Assembly: GCA_000697335.1 (NCBI GenBank)
Contig: JNEM01012350.1
Coordinates: forward strand, 1-28,163
Length of the DNA stretch: 28,163 bases
Origin: Conidiobolus incongruus B7586
Lineage: Eukaryota; Entomophthoromycota; Entomophthoromycetes; Entomophthorales; Conidiobolaceae
Direction: 5' to 3'
This document shows positions 10,766 through 22,449 of this stretch, piece after piece (positions within the stretch are counted from its first letter, which is position 1; each line of letters opens with the position of its first letter). Below the pieces are notes generated by a model. That model saw only the letters and a list, made by a program, of their open reading frames with translations. It had not been told where the DNA came from and did not search any database. Both the position numbers and the translations under genes were made by a program.

Positions 10766-13108
10766 GCAAGCAGATATGGTTGACATGTTATGATGATGAT
10801 AAAATGATCTGATCCATGACATTAATTAAATTGAATTTGAAATTTAATATATTTTAAAAAGCTCATTTTTTTATTTTTTGATAATAAATATAATAACAAA
10901 TATAATAGCAAATAAAATTTTATTTATCAAAGTTGATTATTATATTATTTTATATGAAATAAAGATATAATATAGATATTAATATTTGAAATAAAATTAA
11001 TAAATTAAAATATATAACATATATTTTATAATATTTTTAAAAAAATATGATTAAAAATTAATAAACTATATTAAAACAAAAGTTACAATGATATTTTAGT
11101 TTATTTACTTTAATAAATTATAACATTATAAGTATAAATATAATTAATAATAATAATAATAATTTAATTTATATGATAATGGATCATAATAATTTTTTTA
11201 TAAATAATAATTAATTATTATAACATTATTAAATAAAAACTAATTTTATAATATTTAAAAATAAAATTTCAAAATATTTAGAATAAAAGTAAATTAAAAA
11301 AACTACCATATTTAATAATTTTATTGGAATATCAGACGTTTAAATATAACTATTGGTTATATTTTAAATATATGAATATAAGAATAAAAATTCTAAAAGA
11401 TAAATGAAATTAATATATTAATCAAATTTCAATTATTAATAAATAAATATGTTAAGCATATAATTTTGCCAACAATATAATTAAGAACTACTGATAATAA
11501 CCGTATATGTTGATTTTTATTATTTATTTATTTTTTTCTATATTAGAAATTTTATTTAAATTAACCTATTAAAAATACAATCAATTAATTTTTCAATTAA
11601 TATAATCTCTCATGTAAACCATCAAAATTGAGAAGAGTATTTAGGTTTTCATTTGAACTATTTATACTCAAACTTAGCTTATTTTGATTTGTTATCTATA
11701 ATCATTTTATCCAATACCCAATCCAAAGCCAATATATTAAATTAGAAAAATTTTCCTCTCTACTTATGTTTAAAAAATATTAATTATGAAAAATTCTGGA
11801 AAATTAAATTTCAGATTAATTTTACTGATTGATTGAAATATTGCAAAGACTCGATTACTTCCAATAATATTCCTTGTTGCCTTAATTTCATATTTTCACC
11901 TTGACTAAGTTAACAATCATGAATTATCAACAACTGAAAGAATCTAGTGTTGTAATTTGCTTTTAATTTAGCTCTTCAATGAGAGGACCAATTCATAATT
12001 TAACTCAAATTCAATCTATCAGTTTTTATACACTTTAATTCATTTCAAATATATAGAATAGTATCCTTTATTCAATTGAATTATTGGTTTTAAAATTTTC
12101 AGCAAAGATGATTTTGAAAGGTATCAAATAAATACCAAAATTAGAAATTTATATCTTGGGTATTAAAAGCTTTAGAGTTCTACTAATTGATTTATAAGAA
12201 AAATATTGTTGATTGAAATTGTATTATCAACTAAATTTGTTATTATAGTGGTATTATTATATTTTTCTTTATGAAAGAGATATATTTCATACATTATATT
12301 ATTAAAGATGCATTAATTGAATATCAACGGTAATTTTTTTTGACTGTATATATTCTTTTTATTTATAATTAATCTCAGAGTGAAATATTGAATTGATATT
12401 GAATTATTACTATTTCATAACATTATTGACAATTAAAGCTTTATAACATTGGTTATTTAGAAATTAATTGAAATCACTTATCAAATACTACTTTATGGAT
12501 TATTATGAATTATATTAACGATTATATTGTTAAATTATCATTATATATTATTAGAATTAAAATTTGTTTGATTTCACTGATATTAAAATGATATGACAAA
12601 TGAGAAGATATCAAGTACAGCACAAGAATCATTACAACTAATCATGCTCATCCATTTCATACTCTTCAAACAAATATATATCCTCATATTTTTAACATTA
12701 AATAATAATTATATATAAACTCTTCAATATCGAATGAAAATAATTTAATTTTTATTAAATCGTAACCATTCCAAGTATTAATTAAAATAAAAATTAATAT
12801 TAATATATATAATGTTATGAACAAATATAAAAACAATATCATATATTTAACTCCAATCTAATTTATATATATTTAATTAATTTTAACTAAATTTTCAATC
12901 TTAATAAATATAGCATTTTATTATTACAAAACTCCCATAATTTTAATTAGTTTAATACGCCAAATTATCAGATCACAGGACTAAATTTGCACACGTCATA
13001 ATTTAATAATTCAAATTTTTACTATAAATTCATTGAATTTTATTTTCTAATATCAGCTATCATTTAGTTTTCTCACTGAAATATACAGCTATTAGAATAT
13101 AATTCAAC

Positions 13109-14221
13109 ATGACATTCTTTCAAAACAATAATTGTTTAAATTCTGTTGAGTATTCTAAAACTCTCATGCTTGATCATTGTACTATGTTACCATTGAGTAA
13201 ATGTAATGCTTGTAATCAGAAACTATGTCACCCTCAATCTTTAGAAGTCGAAGTGAAAGGTGTCACTATGACATTATTTTATATTAGAGAAAAATTTATT
13301 CATCATGATGGTAAATATTCCACACTCTATGGTATTTATTTATATTTTAAAATATCTAATATATTATTTATAGATTATTTCTATATCAAAGTTAACAAAA
13401 TAAATAATAAATATAAAAGGGCTTTCTTAACACTTGGATATAATAAAACCAGTATGGATATTATTAAGGATAAGGTAATTTATGAAGGGAGTATATTTCC
13501 ATGTATGATAATAAGAAACTATTTACTTTTTATATATTTTAATAACATTGTATTAGTTACTGCTGGTATAACTAGCGTAATAGCTATATACACCTTCGAT
13601 GACTGGCTACAGCAACAGACAATATTTAAGGTGAATACTGACTTTGAAGCGTTTCTCAAAAGCAGTCTTTCAATCAAGACTGCCGATACGACCCTCATTT
13701 TACACAATGGGAACGAGGAGGAGAAGATACAATGCCACTCTATTTATTTATGCGTCAAAAGCCAATACTTTAGAGAAATGCTGGAATCTGACTTCATTGA
13801 GGGAGAGACTAAAGCAGTATATACACACTGTTCCAAAAAGGCAATGATGGCCATTTTGCAATATATCTACACTGGCAATCTCGATAAAAGTCTATTCATA
13901 CCTTCCAACTACAGTACAATCTTAGAGATCTATGCCAAAATGAGTGAATATTTAATTGAAGATATTAAACCCATATTACAGACCTTTATTATGATGTATT
14001 TAGATAAAACCAATTGGACTGTATTAATGCAATCTGGGATTTTAAATGAAGATAATCAATTTACCAGGACTGTATTAGAGCTCTTATCCAATTGTCTGAG
14101 CGTACCAATGAAAACTCCTGAACAAAGACTTTCCAAAGCATCTTTTCAAGGATCATCAACTAATCTTGATGCATCTCCTTTTGACAGAAGACAGTCTATT
14201 AATTCTACTTTTATTTTCTAA
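13109..14221 (+). CDS. BTB/POZ-domain protein, paralog of the 8621 gene, three exons
   Basis: Predicted 338-residue protein. Exons 13109-13331, 13374-13502 and 13557-14221; phase-1 introns of 42 and 54 bases at the same places as in the 8621 gene. Both introns are multiples of three without stops, so the unspliced frame also stays open for 370 codons. The intronic parts (IYLYFKISNILFI and the stretch beginning MIIRNYLLF) are hydrophobic A/T translations with no counterpart in the spliced paralog, which supports splicing. The BTB core spans residues about 158-243: TADTTLILHN, CHSIYLCVKSQYF (H178) and ILQYIYTGN, followed by EIYAKMSEY and LMQSGILNEDNQF. Exon 1 carries a Cys cluster absent from the paralogs (C24, C32, C35, C40, H41), a possible metal site. 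The C-terminal tail from about 302 is Ser-rich with RRQS. The frame reopens for 27 codons beyond the stop. AATAAA occurs at 14334. Intact by eye. Confidence 0.85.
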   Translation: MTFFQNNNCLNSVEYSKTLMLDHCTMLPLSKCNACNQKLCHPQSLEVEVKGVTMTLFYIREKFIHHDGKYSTLYGIYLYFKISNILFIDYFYIKVNKINNKYKRAFLTLGYNKTSMDIIKDKVIYEGSIFPCMIIRNYLLFIYFNNIVLVTAGITSVIAIYTFDDWLQQQTIFKVNTDFEAFLKSSLSIKTADTTLILHNGNEEEKIQCHSIYLCVKSQYFREMLESDFIEGETKAVYTHCSKKAMMAILQYIYTGNLDKSLFIPSNYSTILEIYAKMSEYLIEDIKPILQTFIMMYLDKTNWTVLMQSGILNEDNQFTRTVLELLSNCLSVPMKTPEQRLSKASFQGSSTNLDASPFDRRQSINSTFIF

Positions 14222-16329
14222 GGAGTTTCAGATGATTCTCCTTTGCCTTCTGCATTTGAAACATTTGATACTTTTAACAGACGCCGGAATGGTATACTAC
14301 AGTAGTTTTGTAGAATGGGTACCTTTTTTATTCAATAAATCATTATTAAACGTCAATTATAATTAGTTTATTTTCATCCAAAGTGAGTAATTCATAATGC
14401 TATTATAACTCACCTAGTAATTGTTTTATTTACAGCTTAATTATTTTGTTTTAATTTAATCCTGCTTTAATTGTATATTAATTAATGATTTTTATCTTAA
14501 TCAGTTTATTTGATATTCCATATGAATATTAATTTTATAAATTACATTATTTTAGAAAATTTTTTGTTAGGAAATAAAATAAAAATACCTCTCATAATGG
14601 GAAATTAAGCATAAAAGGCTAAAATTACATGGTAAAAATTTATCAATATTAATTAATAACTTTTTCACATTTAATTTATTCAAATTAATTTGAACAAATT
14701 CAAAGTTATATTTTTTTTATGGTATCTTGAATTTGGCATTTAATTAGATATATTATCTTAACCAGCATATAATTAAATCAATTGGAATATATTAATAGGC
14801 TTAATTAAAAAGGAAAAAATAAAATAAAATAAATTAAATTATAAATTATATAATAAATTTAAAATTGATAAGTTTGAATAATATAATAATTAAAATATTC
14901 CTTCCCCAAATTCAATTAAATCGAATAATAAATAATTAATAAAATTTAATGAAAACAATATTAATATATTATTATTATTTTTTATAAATTTCATAATCTT
15001 AAATCTTTAAAAATAATTTCAAAATAGATTAAATCATAGGATTAATTAAATATTATTAAAGAATTTATATAATTCAATTAATATTCTGGCAATATATTAA
15101 GTTACATGTGTTGTTATTGATTATAAAATTATAAAATTATAAAATTATAAATTTATATTTATTAAAATATTAAAAGAATTATATTTTAATCACAGTTATA
15201 AAATACTTATACTTAGGACATATCAAGTATTATATAAATTTAAAAGTATTAATTTATCAATTTTAATTAAGTTTTTTTCCATTAAATCAATAGTATTTAC
15301 TTTAATTATAAGCTGATATTCTTAAGAAAAATAATTCATAAAATTGAATAATAATAATTTAAAGTTTTTGTAAATCAAAAATAGGGTCGTATAAATGGTA
15401 TCATTATATTTATTTATATTATTCAACTATGTTTATAACTACAACTGATTGAATTCTTGATTTTTGTATGAATGTTTCCGTATTAATGTTTGTACTATAT
15501 ATTTTTAACTAAGAAAGCATTACTGTTTGTAAATAATTTTAATCTTATCAATTTTGTTTAAAAGTATTATTTCTTTATAATCTGATATTAAGCTGATAAT
15601 GTAAACTGATGATAAACATATATTAATGATACTTTAGTCTCAATGTTTATGACTTAAATTAATATTATTTTAAATATGTTTTAATTTTATTTAATAGAAG
15701 GGAAATCTATAATATTAACTATTAATTATTTATTTCAAGCAATACCCCCTATCATAATAATATTAGTCTTTGTAGAATGGTTGAATCTTATTTCATATTA
15801 GCCAAACATTACATTGTTCTGAAACATTTCAAAGCTCAATAGTGGAAAATAAAAGAACTGATTTTAGTATTAAAAGCCATTATTATAGCTTTATCAAACT
15901 AATCTAACTTTGCCTTATTAATGAAAATCAAAATTTAGCTGAAAATATTTAATTTTATATTAAAAATCATTGATTTTATATTGAATTATTTCGAATTTTT
16001 TTAAATCGTTATAAACTCCAAAATATGCTTTATTAATTTAATATTATAATATAATTATTAATAAAATATCTTGATAGAAATTATTAAATTTTGAAAAATT
16101 TTTTTAAACAGCTTCTGAGGCAATTTGATAAGAATAATAATTTTTAAGTAATATTCATATATTCACTCTAATCTTTATTTCCGCTTGATTTTATAATTAT
16201 TTCTGGTATTTTTAAAATCTTAATATTTTTATATCATGATAATTGATTATTAACTTTTTACTTGATGAATTAAATATATTTACAGATTTTATAATAGTAT
16301 ATTTAAATAACATTAATATTTGAAATATT
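14222..16329. other. Gene-free spacer with short tandem repeats
   Basis: The first 84 bases continue the BTB reading frame after its stop (see findings). The rest is AT-rich without coding signal. A tandem run of the 8-mer TTATAAAA, about 3.9 copies, lies at 15121-15151. No RNA gene or transposon end recognised. Confidence 0.5.
15121..15151. repeat. Short tandem repeat of an 8-base unit
   Basis: TTATAAAA repeated about 3.9 times without mismatch. Confidence 0.85.
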
Positions 16330-17383
16330 ATTACTCTGCATTTTTAATAATGGGAATTTTTTGTGATTAAAAATAAATAAACATTTGAATATATGATATA
16401 TAAAAATAAATATATAATATAAATTTAATAGTTTCTTTTATTATTAAAAACTTTTTGCTATACTTTTAGCAAACTTCTAACACCTAAAAAACAGTTCTTT
16501 TTATTAAAGACTGAAATTTGATGTTTCACAAACCAATTAAATTTTCCTGGAACTAAATAAGAATAGCATATACTATTATAATCTATTATAATAATTAATA
16601 TTCACTTATTAATAAAATGCTTATTTAAAGGGATTTGTAGAGGGGGTTGATTTAGCTTAATCTAGCATCTTGATTTGTGTTTTGGTAAAGGATTATACAT
16701 AGGGATTTAAGATTCATCAATTATAATTATTTGCTGTAAAAGTCTAGGCTTCTAGTAATATTTCAATAGGTTTTATTTAACAATAGCTACTCTAGCTTTT
16801 TTTTAAGCTTTTGTTAAATTATAAGGTACCTATTTTATATTTTTATTTATTAATTTTAGTTTAAACTTTAAAATATATAAAATACTTGTAAAACTAATAT
16901 TAAAGTGCTTAGATAATTCTCTAGCTGAAATAATAAGGTGCTTTTCAATATATTTTTTTACTCTATTTACAATTGAAAGTGTAACAGTTAAAGTTAGTCT
17001 TCTAGATTTTAACAAGTTTTGAATAGTTTCTCTTTTAGCTTTAAAGTAATTTACCTAGTGATAAATTGTTAATTTAAATAATGCTTTATTACTAAAAGCT
17101 GCTTGTAAATTTTAAATAATTTTAGAGGGTTTATGGTTAAGTTTTACTGATACCAAAATAAAAAACTTTTGATGATTACTATTTGGTTTAAGCATGATTA
17201 AATTAAACAACCAATTTTAAAAAGTTAATTTTTTAATCAAAAAAACTAATATATATATATATATATATATTAAAAATATATAATTTCCTATTAACTTTGT
17301 ATATATTTATTTATTTCAAACTAATAATATGTTTGAAAAATTGGAAATTAAAAAATTTCCTATTATTTCAAATTCAAGGTAAT
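16330..17383 (-). mobile_element. Decayed Tc1/mariner-type DNA transposon, copy A
   Basis: Cut-and-paste transposon relic of about 1.05 kb. Its ends are imperfect inverted repeats of about 39 bases (16330-16368 and 17345-17383), with outer ATTAC/GTAAT and an inner AATAATRGGAA block. On the minus strand the transposase remnant shows a helix-turn-helix segment at 17015-16830 (RRLTLTVTLSIVNRVKKYIE, then IISARELSKHFNIS), then KKARVAIVK, and the first catalytic Asp in IIIIDES (16718-16710). Stops interrupt the frame throughout. Compared with copy B it lacks about 260 bases covering the second Asp block, and it carries an extra stretch of about 80 bases with a (TA)n run at 17250-17271 near the transposase 5' end. 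It cannot encode a working transposase. The Tc1/mariner call rests on the HTH-DES layout and the size of copy B. Confidence 0.85.
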
Positions 17384-20300
17384 ATTTATTAATTTTTTTA
17401 AAGACTTTCTATAATAAATCTTTAGGCAAAGTTAGGTCTATATATTATATTTTGTTTAATAAACTTGATAGTTATTACTTTTAGAATCAAGAAAAGATTT
17501 TTAGCTATAATATTATTTTTAATATTTATTTTAGTTTATTTTATTAATATAGAGTTAATCAAGCTTATTTTCAAATATTTATTTCCTATACAAATTAAAT
17601 TTAATATATTTTAAGAATGACTTCAGACTAATTATAATTTTTCAAAGAAATATATATATATATATAATCTTATAGAAATTAACTTGTTTTGCTTATAATA
17701 AATTATATAAAAAATATTCATCAAAGTAATTATTATATATATTTAATATAATAATTGAAAAATTATATATTTTAAAAAAAATAAAAAAGTTATTAAAATA
17801 TTTTATAAGTTTAATTATAATAAATATAAATATTACTTTTAATCTAGCAATTTTTTTGTTATTTTATTTTAAAATTTCATTATAATAATAAGAGGTAAAT
17901 ATATGATAAATATTTATCAAATAAGTTAATTTATATATCCTATTAAATAAAATTCTGAAATCTTTAAATATTATGTTAATATTTAATAAAAATAAATTAT
18001 GACTTTTTTATAATAAGATATAATACCATATTGATTTATTATTATATAAGTTATTTAATAAAAAATATGAAATAGTTCTTAAATTAATATAAATCAAATT
18101 ATAGGACTTATTAAGTTATTACTTTTATTAAATTCCTAATATTTATAACTTATTTTGGAAATTAAAATTAATAGGATAAAATATCTTTTAAATTGAAATT
18201 TCAAAATCAAGAAAATACATATAATATTTTGAAAATTTTTTCTAACGTAAAATGGATATAATAATATATAAAATAATTTTTTTTTGAAAATAAAAAAGGA
18301 ATTCATATTACCAGTAAGTCATTAATATATATTTATTTTATTATATTATATAGCTTAGGATTCTTTGGCTGAACTAATTAAATAAAGACTAATATACTAG
18401 TATTTTATCCAGAAATATCTCTATTATATTATTTATAAAATAATTATTAGACAATGCTTTAATTAATCATATAAATAATCAGTATAAAATAGTTAAATTA
18501 ATATTATTTGGAATTTATACCATTTATAATTAATTAAAAGGTAATTATCTATTTTTTGAAAAATAATTATTAAATATAATTCTGTTTAAAGCGAAGAAAA
18601 TAAGTTCATACAATAGCTTGATTATATATTTAAAGAAAATCTATAGAATATTAAACGGTCATTGATATTATTAAATGCTTAATTCTCAATAATAGTTAAA
18701 ATTATTATAAAATGATTTTTTAAATATTATTTAATATAATTAGACATATCTTCATATTTAAAAACAATATTTTCAATATTTATTATTTATTTCAAAATTA
18801 ATTATGATAATTTTTTGAATTAGAATATATTACCACTTTGCAATTAATTATAAATTATTTAAATTACCAAATTAAAAAACTATATCTTATTTTATAACCT
18901 AATATAAATTTTAAGTAAATATAGTTATATATTATTAATATAATCATTTATATTAGTTAAAATAATATATTTATTATATAAATAATATATTATATTTATT
19001 ATAACTAAAGTGAAATATCCTATTAATAATAAGCTTAGTCTTATATTTTATATTTCAATTTTTTTTCTTTTTCAGTTATACTTTGCTAGATACGTTAAAT
19101 ATTACAATGTATTAAAAATTGAATCATTAATTATATTCAAAATTAAAGTTTATTATAAATATATATCAATAAACTTAATTTACTTAATTTTTAAGTTTAA
19201 AATAATTAGAAAATTATAAAATAATCAAAGTTTAAATAAAAGTCATAATAAATCAATAAAACAGAATCAATAATACAAATATTTTAGATTAGTTTTCATA
19301 TATCAATAAGTATAATAGTAAATATAAATATTTTACTATCATTAATTTTACAATTGAATATGTCATTAATTGTGTAATTTACTAGTATTCAATATTATGG
19401 AAAATGACTATTTTCGATATAATAATAAACTATATATATAAATTTATAAATGAAAATTATTTTGATCATTAATAAATAATAGTTTGATTTGGAAAAAAAA
19501 TCGCTTATTATTTTTCAAATATTTTATGATAAATAGTAAAACTTTAATTTAATAATATATAAATAGAAAGAAAAAATATTATTAATGGAATATATTATAT
19601 TACTTATTGATACTCAATATAAACCAGATTATATATATATAAATAAATAAATAGTTTTATAATAAATTTCTTAAATTAGATATTTATTATAAACTTTAAC
19701 TAGAATCAATTTTTTTATATTTTCTTAATAAATACTTAATTTTTAAAATATATTTTCAAATATTTTTTAAATTTTGATTTTGATAAAATATATTTATTAA
19801 ATATTTACAAAATTAATTTTTATTTTTCAACTAATATAATATAATTTTTTCCCTTTTTTGATTATGATTTTAACTGACTAATGTATTAATAATTATAAAT
19901 ATAAAATTAACAATAAACAATGGGTAAGGTAGCATATATTAATTACCATTATTAAAGAAATATTTTATATATTTTTCTATGAATTAATTAAACTTATATA
20001 AATTTAATGGTAATATTCAAATATGATGAATATTCCTTGCTAATTATTTTATTAAAACTAGGAATTAATTTGTATATATAAATAACTATCAAATTAATTA
20101 TTAAAATTATTTATATTAATAATAAAGCTGATATTTAGTTGATGTTCACTTTATTATATCTATTAATATGACTAACTATTTTTAATTATCGATGATTTTT
20201 ATTTTTTGAAAATTAAGTCAAAAATATTGGTAAATATTTTTATTAGAATCATTTACTTTTTTCATAAACTAATATAGTCGTTTTCTCGCTATTAAATTTG

Positions 20301-20670
20301 ACTTAGGTTAAATTATATTTTTTATTAGTTAAATATTTAATAAAATATTTTACTAGTAATTTTATATCAAACTAATGTATATCCATACTAAAACCAAAAT
20401 AAAATTATTACATTGTTTTTCAATATAAAGTATATTTTAAGATAATTTTATATTTTATTCAAGCAATTTATATTAAAATTATAAATAACTAAAAACTTAA
20501 ATTATTTAAATATTTATAATCCATATTAAGTAGAATAATAATGAATATATCAAAAATGATATCAAAGTTAATTTTTGTTATTTTAAAAAAATTTATTATG
20601 ATAATTTAAAATTACTTCAAATAGATAGGTTATAAGATATTAAGTTGGATTATCTTTGTATTTATAAAAT
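17384..20670. other. Extremely AT-rich gene-free stretch between two inverted transposon copies
   Basis: About 3.3 kb, by eye even richer in A and T than the other spacers. An open stretch at 19010-19219 (plus) would encode a low-complexity Ile/Leu/Tyr/Lys-rich peptide and is best explained by base composition. No family motif, RNA gene or repeat end recognised apart from simple (TA)n runs, for example near 17650. Confidence 0.5.
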
Positions 20671-21895
20671 ATTACCATAGAATCAAAAAAATGGGAAGTT
20701 TTTTAATTTTTGCTTTTTTAAAAATATTATTAAACTCAAATAAAAAAATAATTTTTTAAAATTGGTTGTTTAATTTGATTATATTTAAACCAAATAATAA
20801 CCATCAAAGGTCTTTTATTTTAGAATTAATAGAACTTAATCATAAACTTTTTAAAATTATTTAAAATTTTCAAATAGTTTTAGGTTATAGTATATTATCT
20901 AAATTAATAATTTATTTTTAAGTAAATTAATTTAAGATTAAAATAAAACTACCAAAACCTGTTAAAATCTATAAGACTAATTTTAACTATTATTTTTTTA
21001 ACTATTAATAAAATGAAAAAATATATTGAAAAGTATATTTTTATTTTAGCTAAAGAATTATTAAGACATATTAATATTAGTTATATAAGTATTTTATATA
21101 TATTAAAGTTTAAATTAAAATTAATTAATAAAAATATAAAAATAATACCTTATAATTTAACTAAAGCTTAAAATAAATTAGAGTAGCTATTATTAAACAA
21201 AATTTATTAAGATATAGTTAAAAACTAAAGCTTTTATAATAAATTATTATAATTGATGAATCTTAAATTCCTTTGTATAATTATTTATTAAAATATAAAT
21301 CAAAGTGTTAAATTAAATTAAATCAACCCCTTTTATAAATTTATTTAAATAAATATTTTATTAATAAGTAAATATTAATTATTGTAATAGATTATAATAG
21401 CATATACTATTCTTATTCAGTTTTTAAATAAAAATCAATTAATAATAAACTTTATATTTTTTTAAAAATATTTCTAATTGGTATTCTTAATATAATTTAA
21501 AAAAACCTATTATTTTACATGATAATTATAAAATACATAAATCTGAAGTTATAAAAAACTTTCTAATCAAAAATAATAAAAAAAACTATAGTATCTAATA
21601 TATTCTATAAATTATAACTTATATAATTATAATTATTTTAAGTAATTAAAAAACTAACTTATAAAAAAAATTTTTGCAACAAAATTTAATTGATTTGTAA
21701 AATATCAAATTTTAATCTTTAATAAAAAAAACTATATTTAAGTGTTAAATCTTTGCTAAAAATATAGCAAAAAGTTATTAAAAATAAAAGAAATTATTAA
21801 TCTTATATTATATATTGATTTTTATTTTTTATATATTAAAATCTTTATTTATTTTTAATTATAAAAAATTCCTAATATTTAAATTACAAAGTAAT
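20671..21895 (+). mobile_element. Decayed Tc1/mariner-type DNA transposon, copy B
   Basis: Relic of about 1.2 kb, the usual full length for Tc1/mariner. The outer ends are ATTACCATAG (20671) and ACAAAGTAAT (21895), matching the inverted ends of copy A. It aligns with copy A from end to end in reverse orientation. Transposase traces on the plus strand: KKYIEKYIFILAKELLRHIN (near 21016-21075, the HTH counterpart), IIIIDES (first Asp codon 21255-21257) and ILHDNYKIHKSEVIKNFLI (second Asp codon 21521-21523). The spacing of about 89 codons between the two Asp residues fits the family. The third acidic residue expected about 35 codons later is not recognisable. Many stops interrupt the frame, and the copy is more AT-drifted than copy A. 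Not functional. Confidence 0.87.
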
Positions 21896-22449
21896 ATCAA
21901 AGCTTTACATAGGTGAATTTTAAATTATATATAATTTATTACCAAACAAAAATATTAATTTTATTAAAAATAAATCATATTTTAATTATTGTAATTATAT
22001 TATAATTTAATCATAAATTTCATCTTCTAAAATGAAAAAATAATGAAAAATATAAATTTCTTTTAAATTTAATAATTAATTATTGGAATAAAATCCTTGT
22101 TACTTAATAAAATTCAATAAGATATTTTTTCTTTGATTAAATAAAAAATTTTTTTATCTAAAATCAAGCAGCTAAGATATATTTCATAATATTGCTATAT
22201 AATAATTCCTTTTAAATTAATAAATACTCTTTATTTTATTATTAAATAATTTATAAAATTAAAGACATATATATTAGTATTTATAAACACTTATATATTA
22301 TAGAAACTTAAATCATTTATATTCTTAGAAAATAAATAAATTGATAAAATATAAATTAAATACAATTAAGAGATTAATCCATAAAAATTTTATATAATCT
22401 GATGACTTTATTAATACTCAGCCAATTAAATATTTTCATCCTGAAATTC
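21896..22449. other. Gene-free spacer
   Basis: About 550 bases of AT-rich DNA between transposon copy B and the second copy of the dispersed repeat. Nothing recognisable. Confidence 0.5.

Larger units (their letters stand above)
9621..13108. other. Gene-free spacer between the two intact BTB genes
   Basis: About 3.5 kb of very AT-rich DNA with poly-A/T runs and short tandem repeats. The region 10600-10830 is slightly GC-richer; it contains a cluster of GATA motifs and a minus-strand open stretch of 82 codons (10574-10822) without family features, judged non-coding. Short (AAT)n runs occur near 11146-11161. No tRNA, other RNA gene or transposon end recognised. Confidence 0.5.

Noticed and set aside
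10574-10822. Possible 82-codon minus-strand gene
   Set aside because: The predicted peptide lacks recognisable features, and the frame coincides with a simple purine-rich GATA-containing run.
19010-19219. Possible small membrane protein
   Set aside because: Its composition (Ile, Lys, Tyr, Leu, Phe) is what AT-rich DNA yields by chance, and the neighbourhood has no gene signal.
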